DNA of 64,000 nt, from positions 88,206,501 to 88,270,500 of the forward strand of contig NC_083692.1 of NCBI RefSeq assembly GCF_033118175.1, read 5' to 3'. Below the pieces are notes generated by a model. That model did not search any database. It had not been told where the DNA came from and worked only from the letters and a program-made list of their open reading frames with translations. This document shows positions 10,346 to 21,341 of this stretch, in pieces. Source of the stretch: Dama dama (Eukaryota > Chordata > Mammalia > Artiodactyla > Cervidae). Each line of letters opens with the position of its first letter. The stretch's first letter is position 1. The position numbers and the translations under genes are program-made.

Positions 10346-10494
10346 ATAGAAGTAGCTGAGTGAAGTCAAGCCCACTGATTACCCTGTTTGTGTCAGCGCT
10401 GTGTCAAATGAAGGTGGTGTTATCTCTGGCAGGCTCACACCTGCCTGGTTTATTACGGTCCTAACCCCATGGCATCCTTGACGGCAGCATGGAC

Positions 10495-10605
10495 TAGGGT
10501 CCTCCACTCACTTGTGGCTTTGGTGAAGTCAATTCACTTCTCTGAGCCTCAGCTTCCTCCCCTGTACAATGGGGACACTATTACCCCACAAGATAGTTGG
10601 GCATG
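10495..10605 (+). repeat. MIR SINE
   Basis: Core 'ctgagcctcagcttcctccc' followed by 'tgtacaatggggacactatt', preceded by 'gtgaagtcaattcacttc'. Sense, partial. Confidence 0.78.
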
Positions 10606-10933
10606 TTAAGGAAAGGAGGCAGGAAGTATGATCCCTTGCAGGGGTAGGCCCTGCATGCTCTGACCTCAGTGAAACTCCCTGGCCTTCCTCTCCCACTCCC
10701 CTCTTCCTGTGAGTGCTCATTTCAGAGGCTGAGGTCTAAGGTCAGGGTCCGTTCCCTTGGGGGTGATAAGGTGGAGCAGGCTGTATCAGTCAGCGTTCAG
10801 GTCCCCAGGGGACTGGGATGCCAGGCAGGGAACAAGGCCAAAGCCCAGAATGTTAGAGGGACCCACAGACCAGGGGCAAAGGTAAAGCCAGAGCTCAGCT
10901 CTGGGCGGCTGCCCGGAGCTCCCAGAGGACTTC
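10606..10933. other. Single-copy stretch, no gene recognised
   Basis: GC-rich sequence between a MIR and a CHR SINE. No repeat signature, splice-bounded exon or other feature is seen. Confidence 0.45.
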
Positions 10934-11112
10934 GCTTATTTCTCTGGCGTTGCTGGTCTTAGTTGCAGGTAGGAGCTTTGATTATTTTCCAGCTGTGACA
11001 TGTGAACTCTTAGTTGCATCAAGTGGGATCTAGTTCCCTGACCAGGGATCAAACCTGGGCCTCCTGCCTGGGGAGCATGGGATCTTGGTCCCTAGACCGT
11101 CAGGGAGGTCCT
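10934..11112 (-). mobile_element. CHR-type SINE, antisense, diverged
   Basis: 'gttgctggtcttagttgcag', 'agtgggatctagttccctga', 'ccagggatcaaacctgg' and 'gaccgtcagggaggtcc' match the antisense CHR body and tRNA-like head. More diverged than most CHR copies here. Confidence 0.75.
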
Positions 11113-11449
11113 TCTCTGGGGATTAGATGATGAGTGTCTGATTGCACAGCTAATTCTAGCCCCTACCATCTGCCTTGACTGAGGCTGGTCCAGCTGAAGG
11201 GAAAGACCTCCTGATTGCAGCTGACCAGGACTGGGTGGGGAAGGGGACAAAGAAGCCAATGGGCTGGGAAATTGCTGGGCTTGATGGAGGTGGTCTCTAC
11301 AGCCTGGGGCTCTTGTTGCCCCTGGGCCATCCTTGACTCCTAAGATCTGCACCTGGGGTGAGTTCAGCTCTGCAGGCTCCCGGCCAGAGACCGTCAGCTG
11401 GGGCAGTTCAGTGGACTGGTTCTGAACAAGGCCTCCACATGCACACTCT
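11113..11449. other. Single-copy stretch, no gene recognised
   Basis: No repeat, exon or RNA signature seen. The minus-strand ORF at 11092-11352 begins inside the CHR SINE and carries no domain. Confidence 0.45.
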
Positions 11450-11655
11450 CCCTGGATTCAGAGCTCAGCTCTGTCACTCATCATCTGGGTGATGTGGACA
11501 GAATCCCTTCACCTCAGTGTTCCTCAGTTTGCCCCACTGTAAAATGGGATGTAAAACAGAACCCACTCCAAGGGTTACTGTGGAGAGTGGATGTGGGTAG
11601 ACACCCAGTGTGGGGCCTGGCACACAGTAAGTGCTCAATGAGGATTAGCTGTTCT
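11450..11655 (+). repeat. MIR SINE, near full length
   Basis: Head 'cagctctgtcactcatcatc', core 'ttcctcagtttgccccactg' then 'taaaatgggatgt', and tail 'gggcctggcacacagtaagt' then 'gctcaatgagg'. Well-preserved order of MIR modules. Confidence 0.87.
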
Positions 11656-12354
11656 TGTTTGAGGATGATAAACAGATGTGTTTCCAGCTTTCATAGAGCG
11701 AATCATATTTTCTCTTCCATGGCCCATGGCCTTGCTACCGAGGAGGAGAAGGGTGGAGAGGAAGAATGGAAAAACCCTGCTTCATTAGTGATTGTCAACA
11801 CAACTGTCCAAAGGGCCTGTGAAACTGCCAGAAAAGCTGGTGTGAGCACAAAAGGGTCCAGAATTGGATTAGCAAAGATGGGAGGGGTGGCAGCTTGAAT
11901 CAGCAGCTCAACTCCTGACTCAGGAGAGGTTTGGAGCACCGCTCCTATAGAGAGCTTGGGGGCAGCCTGTGCAGGAAAAGCACCCCTCTCCCCCACCCCC
12001 GTCTCCTAAAGGAAGCCTTGTGGGGCCCTGACATGATTTGGGAGCCCTGAGAGCCACCCTCTGTTTGGGCCCCATGTACCCTCTCAGCATTGCTGACAAT
12101 GCCTGTTCTGACTCAGCCATTAGCTAGAGACTGCCCCGCATCCCACGATAGTCCCTCACTTCCCTTGCAGATTATGTTTGTCCACCTCTTGTCACCCAGG
12201 ACTCTGCACACACCCAGCAGGGCTCATCTGTGGTGCAGGTTTTCATGTGGGTTTCGCTTGCTTTGGGTTCTGGTGTCTGGAAAGCCCTGCTCTGGGGGCT
12301 GGCAGGGGTCTGGGGGCATTACAGGGCTCTTCTGTACTGTGGGTCCGATGTAGC
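11656..12354. other. Single-copy stretch, no gene recognised
   Basis: No repeat family identified. The plus ORF at 11494-11898 begins inside the MIR and is therefore not a gene. No other structure seen. Confidence 0.5.
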
Positions 12355-12555
12355 TCAATGTTTCCCAACTGTGTTCTAGGGAACTCTAGCTTTCCAGAGT
12401 GTCTGTAAAGGTTCTGGCGAGTCCTGCAGGAAATGGGCTGGATGGCTTTGTTTAGCCCTTTGTTGAACTTATTTAATCACACATCTTAGTTTCCATAGAA
12501 CCCTTTTAACATCCTAAGGAAACGGTGTTACTGGGACCCACTTTGAGTAACAGTG
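12355..12555. mobile_element. hAT-type nonautonomous DNA transposon (MER group)
   Basis: The left end 'caatgtttcccaactgtgtt' and right end 'cactttgagtaacagtg' are imperfect inverted ends of the CAGTG...CACTG hAT type. The internal 'taaaggttctggcgagtcct' fits a MER-type element. Exact family not assigned. Confidence 0.5.
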
Positions 12556-12725
12556 ATGTAGAAAAGAGAGCAACTGACAAAAAGCAGGGATGCCACCTTG
12601 TTCTCGGTCACAGGGGTCCACACAGACTGAGTGATGCGGCCAGCCCGCCACTGTCTCTGGGTTTCAGTCTCTTCAGCTTTAAAAGAAGACTGGTGATGAC
12701 CACGCCTTTTACTTGGCTTACATAG

Positions 12726-12930
12726 TATAGTGTTTTTGTTTTTTTTTTTAAACTCTTTACGATGGAAAATTTCAAATCGATCCCCAAGTAGAGAGAACAG
12801 TGCAGTACACACCCTGCCCACATCACCCTGCTTCAGCAGTAATTTGCATTTTGCCCATCTTGTTTCATCTATGCCACCCCACAAACTTTTTATAAAGATG
12901 ATTTTGAAGCTGATATAAAATTAAGCTCAT
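12726..12930 (-). repeat. Ancient L1M-type fragment, antisense (tentative)
   Basis: 'gatggaaaatttcaaatcga', 'agtagagagaacagtgcagt' and 'cttgtttcatctatgccacc' match a common mammalian repeat with 'aaaatttcaaacatacagaa' in its consensus as I recall it. Orientation and family are uncertain. Confidence 0.45.
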
Positions 12931-13066
12931 GAAAGTGCTTTGCCGTCTTCAAAGTGCTATACAAAGGTAAGACATCTATCATTACTGTTATTAGGTTTAT
13001 TATTTCTTATTTCTAAAGTTCAAAGTGCTGCATAAATAGAAGGCATCTGTCATTGTCATTATTATT
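12931..13066 (+). repeat. MIR-type 3' tail present twice in tandem
   Basis: Two copies of a MIR3-like tail, 12949-12993 and 13020-13064, align without gaps at 33 of 45 positions (both start 'tcaaagtgct'). They may be two old insertions or a local duplication with a 71-bp period. Confidence 0.55.
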
Positions 13067-13349
13067 CTGCTTATAATTTCTACCCAGTCTTATCACCAAA
13101 AATGCCCAATCATGTGGATACTTATGGAACTCCATTTGTAAGAAGGTAGGGTGAGCTTAGATGGGGTGTAAAGCTTAAAACCCAGCCCTGCTCCCGGTGG
13201 GGCTTACAATCTAGGAGGGATGAGACAGACTGAAGATCCAGAAGACAGCCTGGCAATACCTGGTGGGGCCTGGGCAGTGCCAGAAGAGGGATTCAACAAT
13301 TCTGAAGCAATTCAGGAAAGGAAACGAGTAGAAGGCCAAGGGGTGTCTA

Positions 13350-13547
13350 AGTGTTCAAGTGTTAGTCACTCGCTGTGTCCAGCTGTCTCTGCCCCCGTGG
13401 ACTGTCGCCTGCCAGGTTCCTGTGGAATCCTCCGAGCAGGAACACTGGACTGGGTTGCCATTTCTTCCTCCAGGGGATCTTCCTCACCCCAGGATCGAAT
13501 CTGTGTTTCCTGCATTGCAGGCAGATTCTTTACCAACTGAGCCACGA
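13350..13547 (-). mobile_element. Bov-tA-type SINE, antisense
   Basis: 'gactgtcgcctgccaggttc', 'actggactgggttgccattt' and 'cagattctttaccaactgag' are the antisense Bov SINE. The flanks 'ggggtgtcta' (13340-13349) and 'gggatgtcta' (13548-13557) are a 10-bp TSD with one change. Confidence 0.92.
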
Positions 13548-13557
13548 GGGATGTCTA

Positions 13558-14685
13558 GTTGGAGCCTTTTCCTCCTTGGAGAGATTTTCCTCTCCCAGCG
13601 AGCCTGGAAGTTTGGCTGAGCCTGGAGGCAGCTGGAGGGATAAGATGCTGTTTCCAGAACACAGGCATCTAAGCACCCAGTGATTGGATGGTTCTGAAGG
13701 AGGATAAACTACATCAGCCTTTGTGAATGATGCTAATTTGCCTGTCTCCCAGGATATAAAGATGCTATCATCACCTTCCCCATCAGGATGGGGACTGTGC
13801 ACCTCTGCAACTTTCAGCTAGAACTTGATGCATCCTCAAAACAGAGTTTGGTACTAAAGAAATGAATGAAAGAACAAACAAACCCCAAGTAACCCAAACC
13901 TTTCTGAGGCTGATTCATGGTCCAGTGGGTCACCCCTTCTAATCACTGCAATCCAGTTCCTCATCTTGCCCAACTCCCTGTTCCTGACCTGGGGCCATTG
14001 GCATCACTGTTGATGCTGCCCATCTTTCCCTGTGGTCTGAGCTTTGCCAAGGGCCCTCTGCCTCAAGGACCCTTGCCGGCCTTCTTCCTTCCCTGAGGCA
14101 GAGACTCAGAGATTCAGAGTTTGCAGCCTTGGCAGGGCCACCAAAGCTATCATTGCTCCAAATCGTCTGCACAGAAGATGGAATCTCAGTATCAGAGTGT
14201 AACTTGTCGGGGAACAAACAACTTTCTGTTGGCTGCAGATGCATTTGGCTTGAGTTTTGCTTTTAAAACATGTGAGCCAAGAGAGGATTTCACATAAAAA
14301 TATGTATTTCCAATTTCCTTTGAATAATTAGAAGATCTGCAACTTCAGGCCTGCATTCCGGCCTGGCCACAGTGGAGGGAGCTGAGTGGTGGCTTCCTGT
14401 CCCACGAGGGTGCATGCTGTCTGGGTCACCATGGTCCCTTGGGAGTCTTGGACTCACTGACATCTCCGTCTGGGTCCTAGTGGGCATTCAGAGTGAGGAC
14501 CCCATCACTGAGAGCTCCGTTATAGGCAAAGCCGTAAGGCCAGGTAACTCCAGAGTTATTTCTGCCTGACTTTTTTCTGGTCATGATGATCTTGCCACGA
14601 TTCGATCAAGAACATTCTACCTGAGTGATATATTAGGATACTGACGGAAATAGGTGGCACACTCAACCTGGGTAATTTGATGAGA
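13558..14685. other. Single-copy stretch, no gene recognised
   Basis: No repeat family recognised over 1.1 kb. The AT-rich part at 14185-14345 ('acatgtgagccaagagagga') is repeat-free and could be conserved non-coding DNA, but I have no alignment to support that. Confidence 0.45.
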
Positions 14686-14689
14686 ACTT

Positions 14690-15015
14690 AGTAAAAGGGC
14701 TGTTTACAAAGGTTTGGGAAATTAGCAAAGGACAGTGCAGTATCCTGAGACCAACAACCACAGGAGCAATTAGCACCCCAACCCGTGGGCCCATGAGGAC
14801 TTGGAGAGGGTACTGCATACAGACGGCTGCCTGATAAGAGAGCGGCTTTCCAGAAAGGATGCAGCCACATCCTAGTGGTCCTTCTCACTCTCCTCCAACT
14901 TCCTGCTGGCTGCCCCATTGGCAGAGCCCAATTGATCACGGGTGAACCCAGAGATCAACGGAGCCTCTGATGCAACCCATACCTGTCAGCCTCCTGGAAC
15001 CCAAAGCAGAGGGAG
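14690..15015. repeat. Possible ancient L1M/MER-type repeat, antisense
   Basis: 'gctggctgccccattggcag' followed by 'cccatacctgtcagcctcct' and 'gcagagggagaaatatgcag' resembles an old mammalian repeat I remember but cannot name. Low confidence. Confidence 0.35.
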
Positions 15016-15339
15016 AAATATGCAGAGAAGATCCACAGGAATTCATGGAAAATGTCCAACACAGTGTTATACTAAGTTGACAAATCCAAATCCATCCAGC
15101 TGTAGTAGGAGATGGTTCAGTCTGCGTGGCCCGGTCTCGGGAAGCAGTTCCCTCTGTGGGTGGGGGGCTGTTATTCCTGGGGGCTGAGGAGCTCCTCCCC
15201 TGCAGGCCTGCCTGGCCTGGTTTCCATCCTGTCCTCCCCGGTGTGTGTCTGTGGGCATGTACAAGTGGGCAGGCACCCCCTCCACCAGCCACACCCTTCT
15301 CTGGGACTCTCTGGGTGTCTGCAAGTGGCCCTAAAGGAG
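15016..15339. other. Single-copy stretch, no gene recognised
   Basis: GC-rich with many overlapping ORFs on both strands; none has a domain and no repeat is recognised. Confidence 0.45.
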
Positions 15340-15500
15340 CAGTTCCCAACATTTTTGTCACTAGAGACCTGTTTCATGGACCAAGGGTTGAGGGGGATGG
15401 TTGCAGGGTGATTCAAGCACATTACATTTATTGTGCAATTTATTTCTATTATTATTAATGTATCAGCTCCACCTCAGATCATCAGACGTTAGATCCCAGA
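15340..15500 (+). mobile_element. hAT-type DNA transposon fragment (MER1-like)
   Basis: 'cagttcccaacatttttgtc', 'gcacattacatttattgtgc' and 'cagatcatcagacgttagat' match the same element type as 62822-63008. The right terminal inverted repeat is missing, so the copy is truncated. Family name from memory. Confidence 0.65.
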
Positions 15501-15530
15501 GGGTGGGCGTGCCTGCTGTAACGAGGATCC

Positions 15531-15550
15531 CGGAGGAGGAGGAGGAGGAG
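15531..15550. repeat. Short (GGA)n run
   Basis: About six GGA units in a GC-rich segment after the hAT fragment. It produces open frames rich in Glu on one strand and Pro/Ser on the other, which explains the ORFs here. Nothing else is recognised between 15501 and 15797. Confidence 0.7.
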
Positions 15551-15797
15551 CAGGCCTGGCTGAACGTGAGGGCTCCGTGGTTGGGGGCAAGGAGGGGGGA
15601 CAGCCCACCAGTAGGCCCTCGGGCAGGGCAGCGTCTCTTATTGATTCTATTACCTGAACACTCTCTATGTGCAGCGTTTTCTGAAGAGCCTTCCTGCTGT
15701 GCTGTGATTTAAAAAGCTCCCTCACCCCAAATTACCTTACTCACGAGCCTGCCTTGGATTTTGAGATTCTGGTAGCTTCCGAGTCTCCGAGAGTGTT

Positions 15798-15950
15798 ATA
15801 GCGTGATGACCTTCTTGTCCCCTCATTGGGCAGAGGGCAGATGGAGACCCAGAGAAGGGAGGTGACCGGTCCAAGGTCACAGGGTGGTGTTAGGCTGAAG
15901 CAAGAACAGGAACCTGGACTAGCTTTTGGGGTCTTGTGCCTCCACCCCTA
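15798..15950 (-). repeat. MIR SINE, antisense
   Basis: 'agacccagagaagggaggtg' then 'ccaaggtcacagggtggtgt' are the reversed MIR core and head ('gagaggttaag...aaggtcacacagct'). Confidence 0.78.
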
Positions 15951-16354
15951 GTTACTCTGGTGGGTGTTTGAGGGGGCCGGGGCAGTCCTAGAGGCTGGGT
16001 GGTTGAGCCCAGGAGGCCTTAGGAGGAGGAATCTAAAGCATAAACGGATCTGCTGCCTCACTGGGCTAGTGTGACCCTTCCCTGGGAGCCTCAGGTGGAA
16101 TGGGGATGAAGAAATGGAAGCTTAGAGCCGTTTCAGAGCACGTCCCAGACAGCAGTGCGTGGAACATGTCCATGGAATGAACTGGAAGGAAAGACATCGT
16201 CTGCTTTTTCCCTTCCCCTCTACCCCTCTGCCTGCTCTTCTGGAGATGTTGAGAGGCAGGGAGAAGCTCAAAACATGGGGCCAGGCAGGAGACGCAGTCC
16301 CCTAGGGGGCAGTGGGCACGGAGAAGAGGAAGGAGCTCCCTGAAGTAGGGGCCT
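15951..16354. other. Single-copy stretch, no gene recognised
   Basis: No repeat or exon signature found between two MIRs. Confidence 0.45.
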
Positions 16355-16475
16355 GAGCCCAGTTCTCCTGTTCAGACATGTGGTCTTGGGCACAAATCAT
16401 CTGAAGTGCCTGGCTTTTGTTTTCACTTATACAGAATGAGGAAAATAATACCTCATGGGATTGCTGTAGGATTTA
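16355..16475 (+). repeat. MIR SINE
   Basis: 'catgtggtcttgggcacaaa', then 'acttatacagaatgaggaaa' and 'ataatacctcatgggattgc' follow the MIR module order in sense. Confidence 0.7.
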
Positions 16476-16497
16476 TTTGTATTAACAGTCAATATCA

Positions 16498-16645
16498 ATA
16501 ATAATGTCAAGCTATCGTTTGCTGGGGCTTACTACTGTGGCAGGCACTGGGTGCAGCAGTTTCCATATATGCTCTCATTTAAGCTTCATGCATCTCCACG
16601 GGGAAACTGAGGTTCGAGGTGATTCTTGGGTTAGCAGTAGAGCAG
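16498..16645 (-). repeat. MIR SINE, antisense
   Basis: 'ggcttactactgtggcaggc', 'tatgctctcatttaagcttc' and 'acggggaaactgaggttcga' are the reversed MIR tail and core. It opposes the preceding sense MIR. Confidence 0.8.
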
Positions 16646-16990
16646 GGGCTTGGGAGGTAGTGTCGGAAGATGTTCTCCATAAATGGAAACTCTGGCGTGT
16701 TTTCTGTGGACCTAAGAAAGCTATCCCATCTGTATCAGTCTTAACTCCCTGCGGGCTGTGGACATCCTGAGTCTTCTTCCACCGTGGGCTTTGTTCAGAG
16801 GTCTTTTTGGACCTGTGTGTGTTTCTTGCTTCTTGCTGCCTCCCTGGGAATCTTGTCCAGGTAACAATTTTCTGAAGGAGGTAAAGGGCCTGGCAAATGG
16901 GAAAATAATCTTCTGACTTAACTACTGGCCCCCTGCTGCCGGTCTGCTCAGCAGAGCCTGGGGCCTGGAGGGCTGAAGGGCTGCTGCTGG
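16646..16990. other. Single-copy stretch, no gene recognised
   Basis: No recognised repeat. The minus ORF at 16575-17081 spans a MIR, this stretch and TG-rich sequence, so it is not a credible gene. Confidence 0.45.
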
Positions 16991-17590
16991 GTAAGTGTGT
17001 AAGTGTGTGAGAACACAGGTGTGATTGTGGACCTGCATGAGTATCCGCTTGCATGTTTATGTGAACATCTAATATATGCATGCGTGTTTGTGTGAGTCTG
17101 AGGCAGGCTGTGGGTAGGAAAGTGTCAGGAAGTAGGTGTGTGGTATGAGCATGTTTGCATGTGTATGACTGTGTGTGTGTGTCTGACTGTGTGTGTTTTC
17201 AGACTATGTGTACCTCAGTGTGTGTGCCTGTATGTGGGTGTGTGTCACTGTGTGTAGCTGGGGTCCCCAGCCTCTGGGCTGAGAACTGGTACCTCCTGTC
17301 ACATCAGTGGCAGCGTTAGATTAGAAGTAAAGTGCACAATAGATGTAATACGCTTGAATCATTCTGCAAACATCCCCTCCCTGCTGGGTCCGTAGAAAAA
17401 TTGTAATTGTCGTCCAGGAAACCAGTCTCTGGTGCCAACAAGTTGGGGACTGCTGGTGTATAGGATAGTGTATTGTATGTGCATGTATATGTGTGTGTGT
17501 GTGTGTCTGTGATCATGCATGTGTGTGAACTATTTATGGGAGTGTATGTGAGTGTGTGCTTGCAGATGTGTGTCTGTGAGCGGGTGTGAT
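16991..17590. repeat. TG-rich tract split by a hAT element
   Basis: Degenerate TGTG-rich sequence at 16991-17257 and again at 17456-17590, with the hAT element between. Composition and the 7/8 flanking duplication suggest one original tract that was invaded. Confidence 0.75.
17258..17455 (-). mobile_element. hAT-type DNA transposon (MER1-like), complete ends
   Basis: The left end 'ctggggtccccag' and right end 'ttggggactgctg' are inverted-repeat ends of the same family as 62822-63008, read in the opposite direction ('agtctctggtgccaacaag' is the reversed left region). The flanking 8-mers 'gtgtgtag' (17250-17257) and 'gtgtatag' (17456-17463) fit a hAT 8-bp TSD with one change. Confidence 0.7.
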
Positions 17591-17635
17591 CCTGATGTGA
17601 CCCTCCAAAGGGCAGTTGTTAGGGAAGCGTTTTAA

Positions 17636-18075
17636 TGACCCACAGCCGGTGGACGAAGCTGGCGGGGTGTAGGGTGGTGTCACCCGCTGAGTGCTGGTCC
17701 CTACCGCCTCACTGGGGCTGCTAAAGCCACGTTGCCCTCTTCACAGTTCCTCAGACATCACCTTTCTGGGGAGAGCGCTGGCTTTGGACGCCGTTCTGAA
17801 GCAGTGGGGCTGGACGGAGGGCAAGTCCACTGCAGAGGCGCCTCTCTGGGGCGGAGCAGGGCGGGGCTGCTCGAGTTTCCCCCCCCAGGAGGAGAAATGC
17901 TCCTAGGCTGGGCCTTGGCGCTGCTCCCGAACAGGTCCTGGTGGAGGTGCTGACCGGGCCCTAGCGCGAATCCGTGCCAGGCCCTCAGCTCCGCAGGGAG
18001 TGCAGAGGGCAGGGCCGGGCTTCTCCGGGCAGCCGTTCCGCTGCCCTGGATTCTCCCTGCCGCACACCTGCCTCC
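17636..18075. promoter_or_regulatory. CpG-enriched single-copy patch
   Basis: I count about 26 CpG dinucleotides over roughly 430 bp in a GC-rich, repeat-free segment, which gives an observed/expected ratio near 0.6 by hand estimate. That is borderline for a CpG island. No TATA box, splice donor or protein-like ORF is evident, so a promoter role is only a possibility. Confidence 0.35.
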
Positions 18076-18130
18076 TTGTCTCAGGGTCTCTGAGATGCCC
18101 AGGCTACACTGCTGCATTTTTTTCTTTCCT

Positions 18131-18428
18131 TTTAAAATTTTTAAAAACCTATTTATTTATTTTGGGCTGCACCGGGTCTTTGTTGCTACATGTGGGCTTT
18201 CTCTGATTGCAGCGAGCGGGGGCTACTCTCTAGCTGCAGCGCTCGGGCTTCTCATTGCAGTGGCTTCTCTTGTTTCAGAGCACCGGCTCTAGTGTGCTGG
18301 GTATTAGGAGTTGTGGCTTATGGGCTTAGTTGCCCCACAGCATGTGAGATCATTCCGGACCTGGGATCGAACCCATATTCCCTGCATTTCCAGGTGGACT
18401 CTTAACCACTGGATTACCAGGAAAGTCC
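18131..18428 (-). mobile_element. CHR-2-type SINE, antisense, near full length
   Basis: The antisense A-rich tail 'atttatttattttgggctgc' starts it, followed by 'gggtctttgttgctacatgt' and 'cttagttgccccacagcatg', ending with the tRNA-like head 'ccactggattaccagg'. About 300 bp, the usual CHR-2 length. Confidence 0.92.
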
Positions 18429-18677
18429 TGCCACGTTCTTTCTTGCTCTCACATCCTCTATGACCAGGACCCTTCCCTGTGGGGGAAGAACTAGGGTCTA
18501 GTTCTTGGGCTAGGGGAAGAACTGTATACCTCCAGGAGAAATGGTATTTAGAAGTGAAATGAATATGAATTTTTTAAGACTTGCCCATCACTAAACCAAG
18601 CAATGAGATTCACTTCTGCATCTTGGGAAAATTTCTAGCTAATCCTTGTATAGCTAGATAGTATAAAGTAAACTCCG

Positions 18678-19430
18678 ATGCTGTATAAAGCAATATGCAT
18701 AATTGCGTATGGAATATTGCAACATTCCATAACCTGGAATGTTAGGTCCATGAATCAAAGCAAATTGGAAGTGGTCAAGCAGGAGATGGCAAGAGTAAAC
18801 ATCTACATTTTAGGAATCAGTGAACTAAAATGGACTGGAATGGCTGAATTTAACTCAGATGACATTATATTTACTACTGTGGAAAAGAATCCCTTAGAAG
18901 AAATGGAGTAGCCCGCATAGTCAATGAAAGAGTCCTAACTGTGGTTCTTGGATGCAATCTCAAAAATGACAGAATGATCTCTGTTTGTTTCCAAGGCAAA
19001 CCATAGAATATCATGGTAATCCAAGCCTATGTCCGACCAGTAATGCTGGAGAAGCTGAAGTTGAACGGTTCTATGAAGACCTACAAGACCTTTTAGAACT
19101 AACACCCCAAAAAGATGTCATTTTCATTACAGGGAACTGGAATGCAAAAGTAGGAAGTCAAGAGATACCTGGAGTTACAGGCAAATTTGGCCTTGGAGTA
19201 CAAAATGAATCAGGTCAATGGCTAACACAGTTTTGCCAAGAGAATGCACTGGTCATAGCAAACACCCTCTTCCAACAGCACAAGAGAAGACTCTACACAT
19301 GGACATCACCAGATAGATGGTCAATACTGAAATCAGATTGATTATATTCTTTGCAGCCAGAGATGGAGAAGCTCTATACAGTCAGCAAAAACAAGACCGG
19401 GAGCTGACTGTGGCTCAGATCATGAACTCC
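18678..19430 (+). pseudogene. BovB endonuclease domain remnant
   Basis: Two open segments (18678-18911 and 18985-19341, different frames) encode the APE-like endonuclease. 'WNVRSMNQSKLEVVKQ' is the N-terminal catalytic block. The 'GNWNAKVGSQ' block carries N where I recall D in RTE elements. The 'SDHELL' block follows near 19415, after a stop. Frameshifts and stops separate the pieces, so no active nuclease is predicted. Confidence 0.85.
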
Positions 19431-20289
19431 TTATTGTGAAATTCAGACTTAAATTGAAGAAAGTAGGGAAAACCACTAGACCATTCAGGTATGACCTAAA
19501 TCAAATCCCTTATGATTATACAGTGGAAGTGACAAATAGATTCAAGGAATTAGATCTGATAGAGTGCATGAAGAACTATGGATGGAGGTTTGTGACATTG
19601 TACAAGAGGCAGTGATCCAGACCATCCCCAAGAAAAAGAAATGCAAAAAGGCAAAATGGTTGTCTGAGGAGGGCTTATAAATAGCTGAGAAAAGAAGAGA
19701 AGCTAAAGGCAAAGGAGAAAAGGAAAGATATACCCATTTGAAGGCAGAGTTCCAAAGAATAACAAGGAGAGATAAGAAAGCCTTCCTCAGTGATCAATGC
19801 AAAGAAATAGAGGAAAACAATCGAATGGAAAAGACTAGAGATCTCTTCAAGAAAATAAGAGATACCAAGGGAACATTTCATGCAAAGATGGGCACAATAA
19901 AGAACAGAAATGGTATGGACCTAACAGAAGCAGAAGATATTAAGAAGAGGTGGCAAGAATACTCAGAAGAGCTATACAAAAAGATCTTCACGACCCAGAT
20001 AACCACGATGCTGTGATCACTCACCTAGAACCAGACATCCTGGAATGCGAAGTCAAGTGGGCCTCAGGAAGCATGACTGTGAACAAAGCTAGTGGAGGTG
20101 ATGGAATTCCAGTTGAACTATTTCAAATCTTGAAAGATGATGCTGTGAAAGTGCTGCAGTCAATATGCCAGCAAATTTAGAAAACTCATCAGTGGCCACA
20201 GGACTGGAAAAGGTCAGTTTTCATTCCAATCCCAAAGAAAGGCAATACCAAACTAATACACAGTTATACTCATCTCACATGCTAGCAAG

Positions 20290-21341
20290 GTGATGTTCAA
20301 AATTCTCCAAGCCAGGCTTCAATGGTATGTGAACCGTGAACTTCCAGATGTTCACGCTGGATTAAGAAAAGGCAGAGGAACCAGAGATCAAATTGCCAAC
20401 ATCTGCTGGATCATCGAAAAAGCAGGAGCGTTCCAGAAAGCATCTTCTTCTGCTTTATTGACTGTGCCAAAGCCTTTGACTGTGTGGATCATAACAAACT
20501 GTGGAAAATTCTCCAAGAGATGGGAATACCAGACCACCTTACTTGCCTCCTGAGAAATCTGTATGCAGGTCAAGAGGCAACAGTTAGAACTGGACATGGA
20601 ACAACAGACTGGTTCCAAATCGGGAAAGGAGTATGACAAGGCTGTATATTGTCACCCTGCTTATTTGACTTACATGCAGAGTACATCATGTGAAATGCTA
20701 GCCTGGATGAAGCACAAGCTGGAATCAAGATTACCGGGAGAAATATCAGTAACCTCAGATATGTAGATGACACTACCCTTGTAGCAGAAAGCGAAGAAGA
20801 ACTAAAGAGCCTCTTGATGAAAGTGATAGAGGAGAATGAAAAAGTTGGCTTAATACTCAACGTTCAGAAAACTAAGATCATGGCATCTGGTCCCATCACT
20901 TCATGCCAAATAGGTGGGGAAACAATGGAAACAGTGACAGGTTTTATTTTTTGGGGCTCCAAATTCACTGCAGATGGTGATTTCAGCCATGAAATTGAAA
21001 GACCCTTGCTTCTTGGAAGAAAAGCTATGACCAACCCAGACAGCATATTAAAAAGAAGAGACATTAGTTTGCCATCAAAGGTCCATCTAGTGAAAACTAT
21101 GGTCTTTCCAATCGTCATGTATGGATGTAAGAGGTGGGTTACAAAGAAAGCTGAGCACCGAAGAATTGATTCTTTTGAACTGCAGTGTTGGAGAAGACTC
21201 TTAAGAGTCCTTTGGACTGCAAGGAGATCAAACCAGTCCATTGTATGGAAAGTCAGTCCTGAATATTCATTGGAAGGTCTGATGTTGAAGCTGAAACTCC
21301 AATACTTTGGCCACCTGATGGGAAGAACTGAGTCACTGTAA
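20290..21341 (+). pseudogene. BovB reverse transcriptase and C-terminal remnant
   Basis: RT motif A reads 'FCFIDCAKAFDCVDH', with the catalytic Asp codon at 20460-20462. The motif C box is Y-V-D-D at 20760-20771, in the same frame, but a TGA at 20634-20636 separates them. The C-terminal region follows in 20814-21341 with the 'RSNQSI' and 'LKLQYFGHLM' blocks. Most BovB copies I recall have YADD; here Ala is replaced by Val. Confidence 0.88.

Noticed and set aside
16575..17081. 168-codon minus-strand ORF
   Set aside because: Spans a MIR and a TG-rich tract; the His/Thr-rich part is the CA repeat translated.
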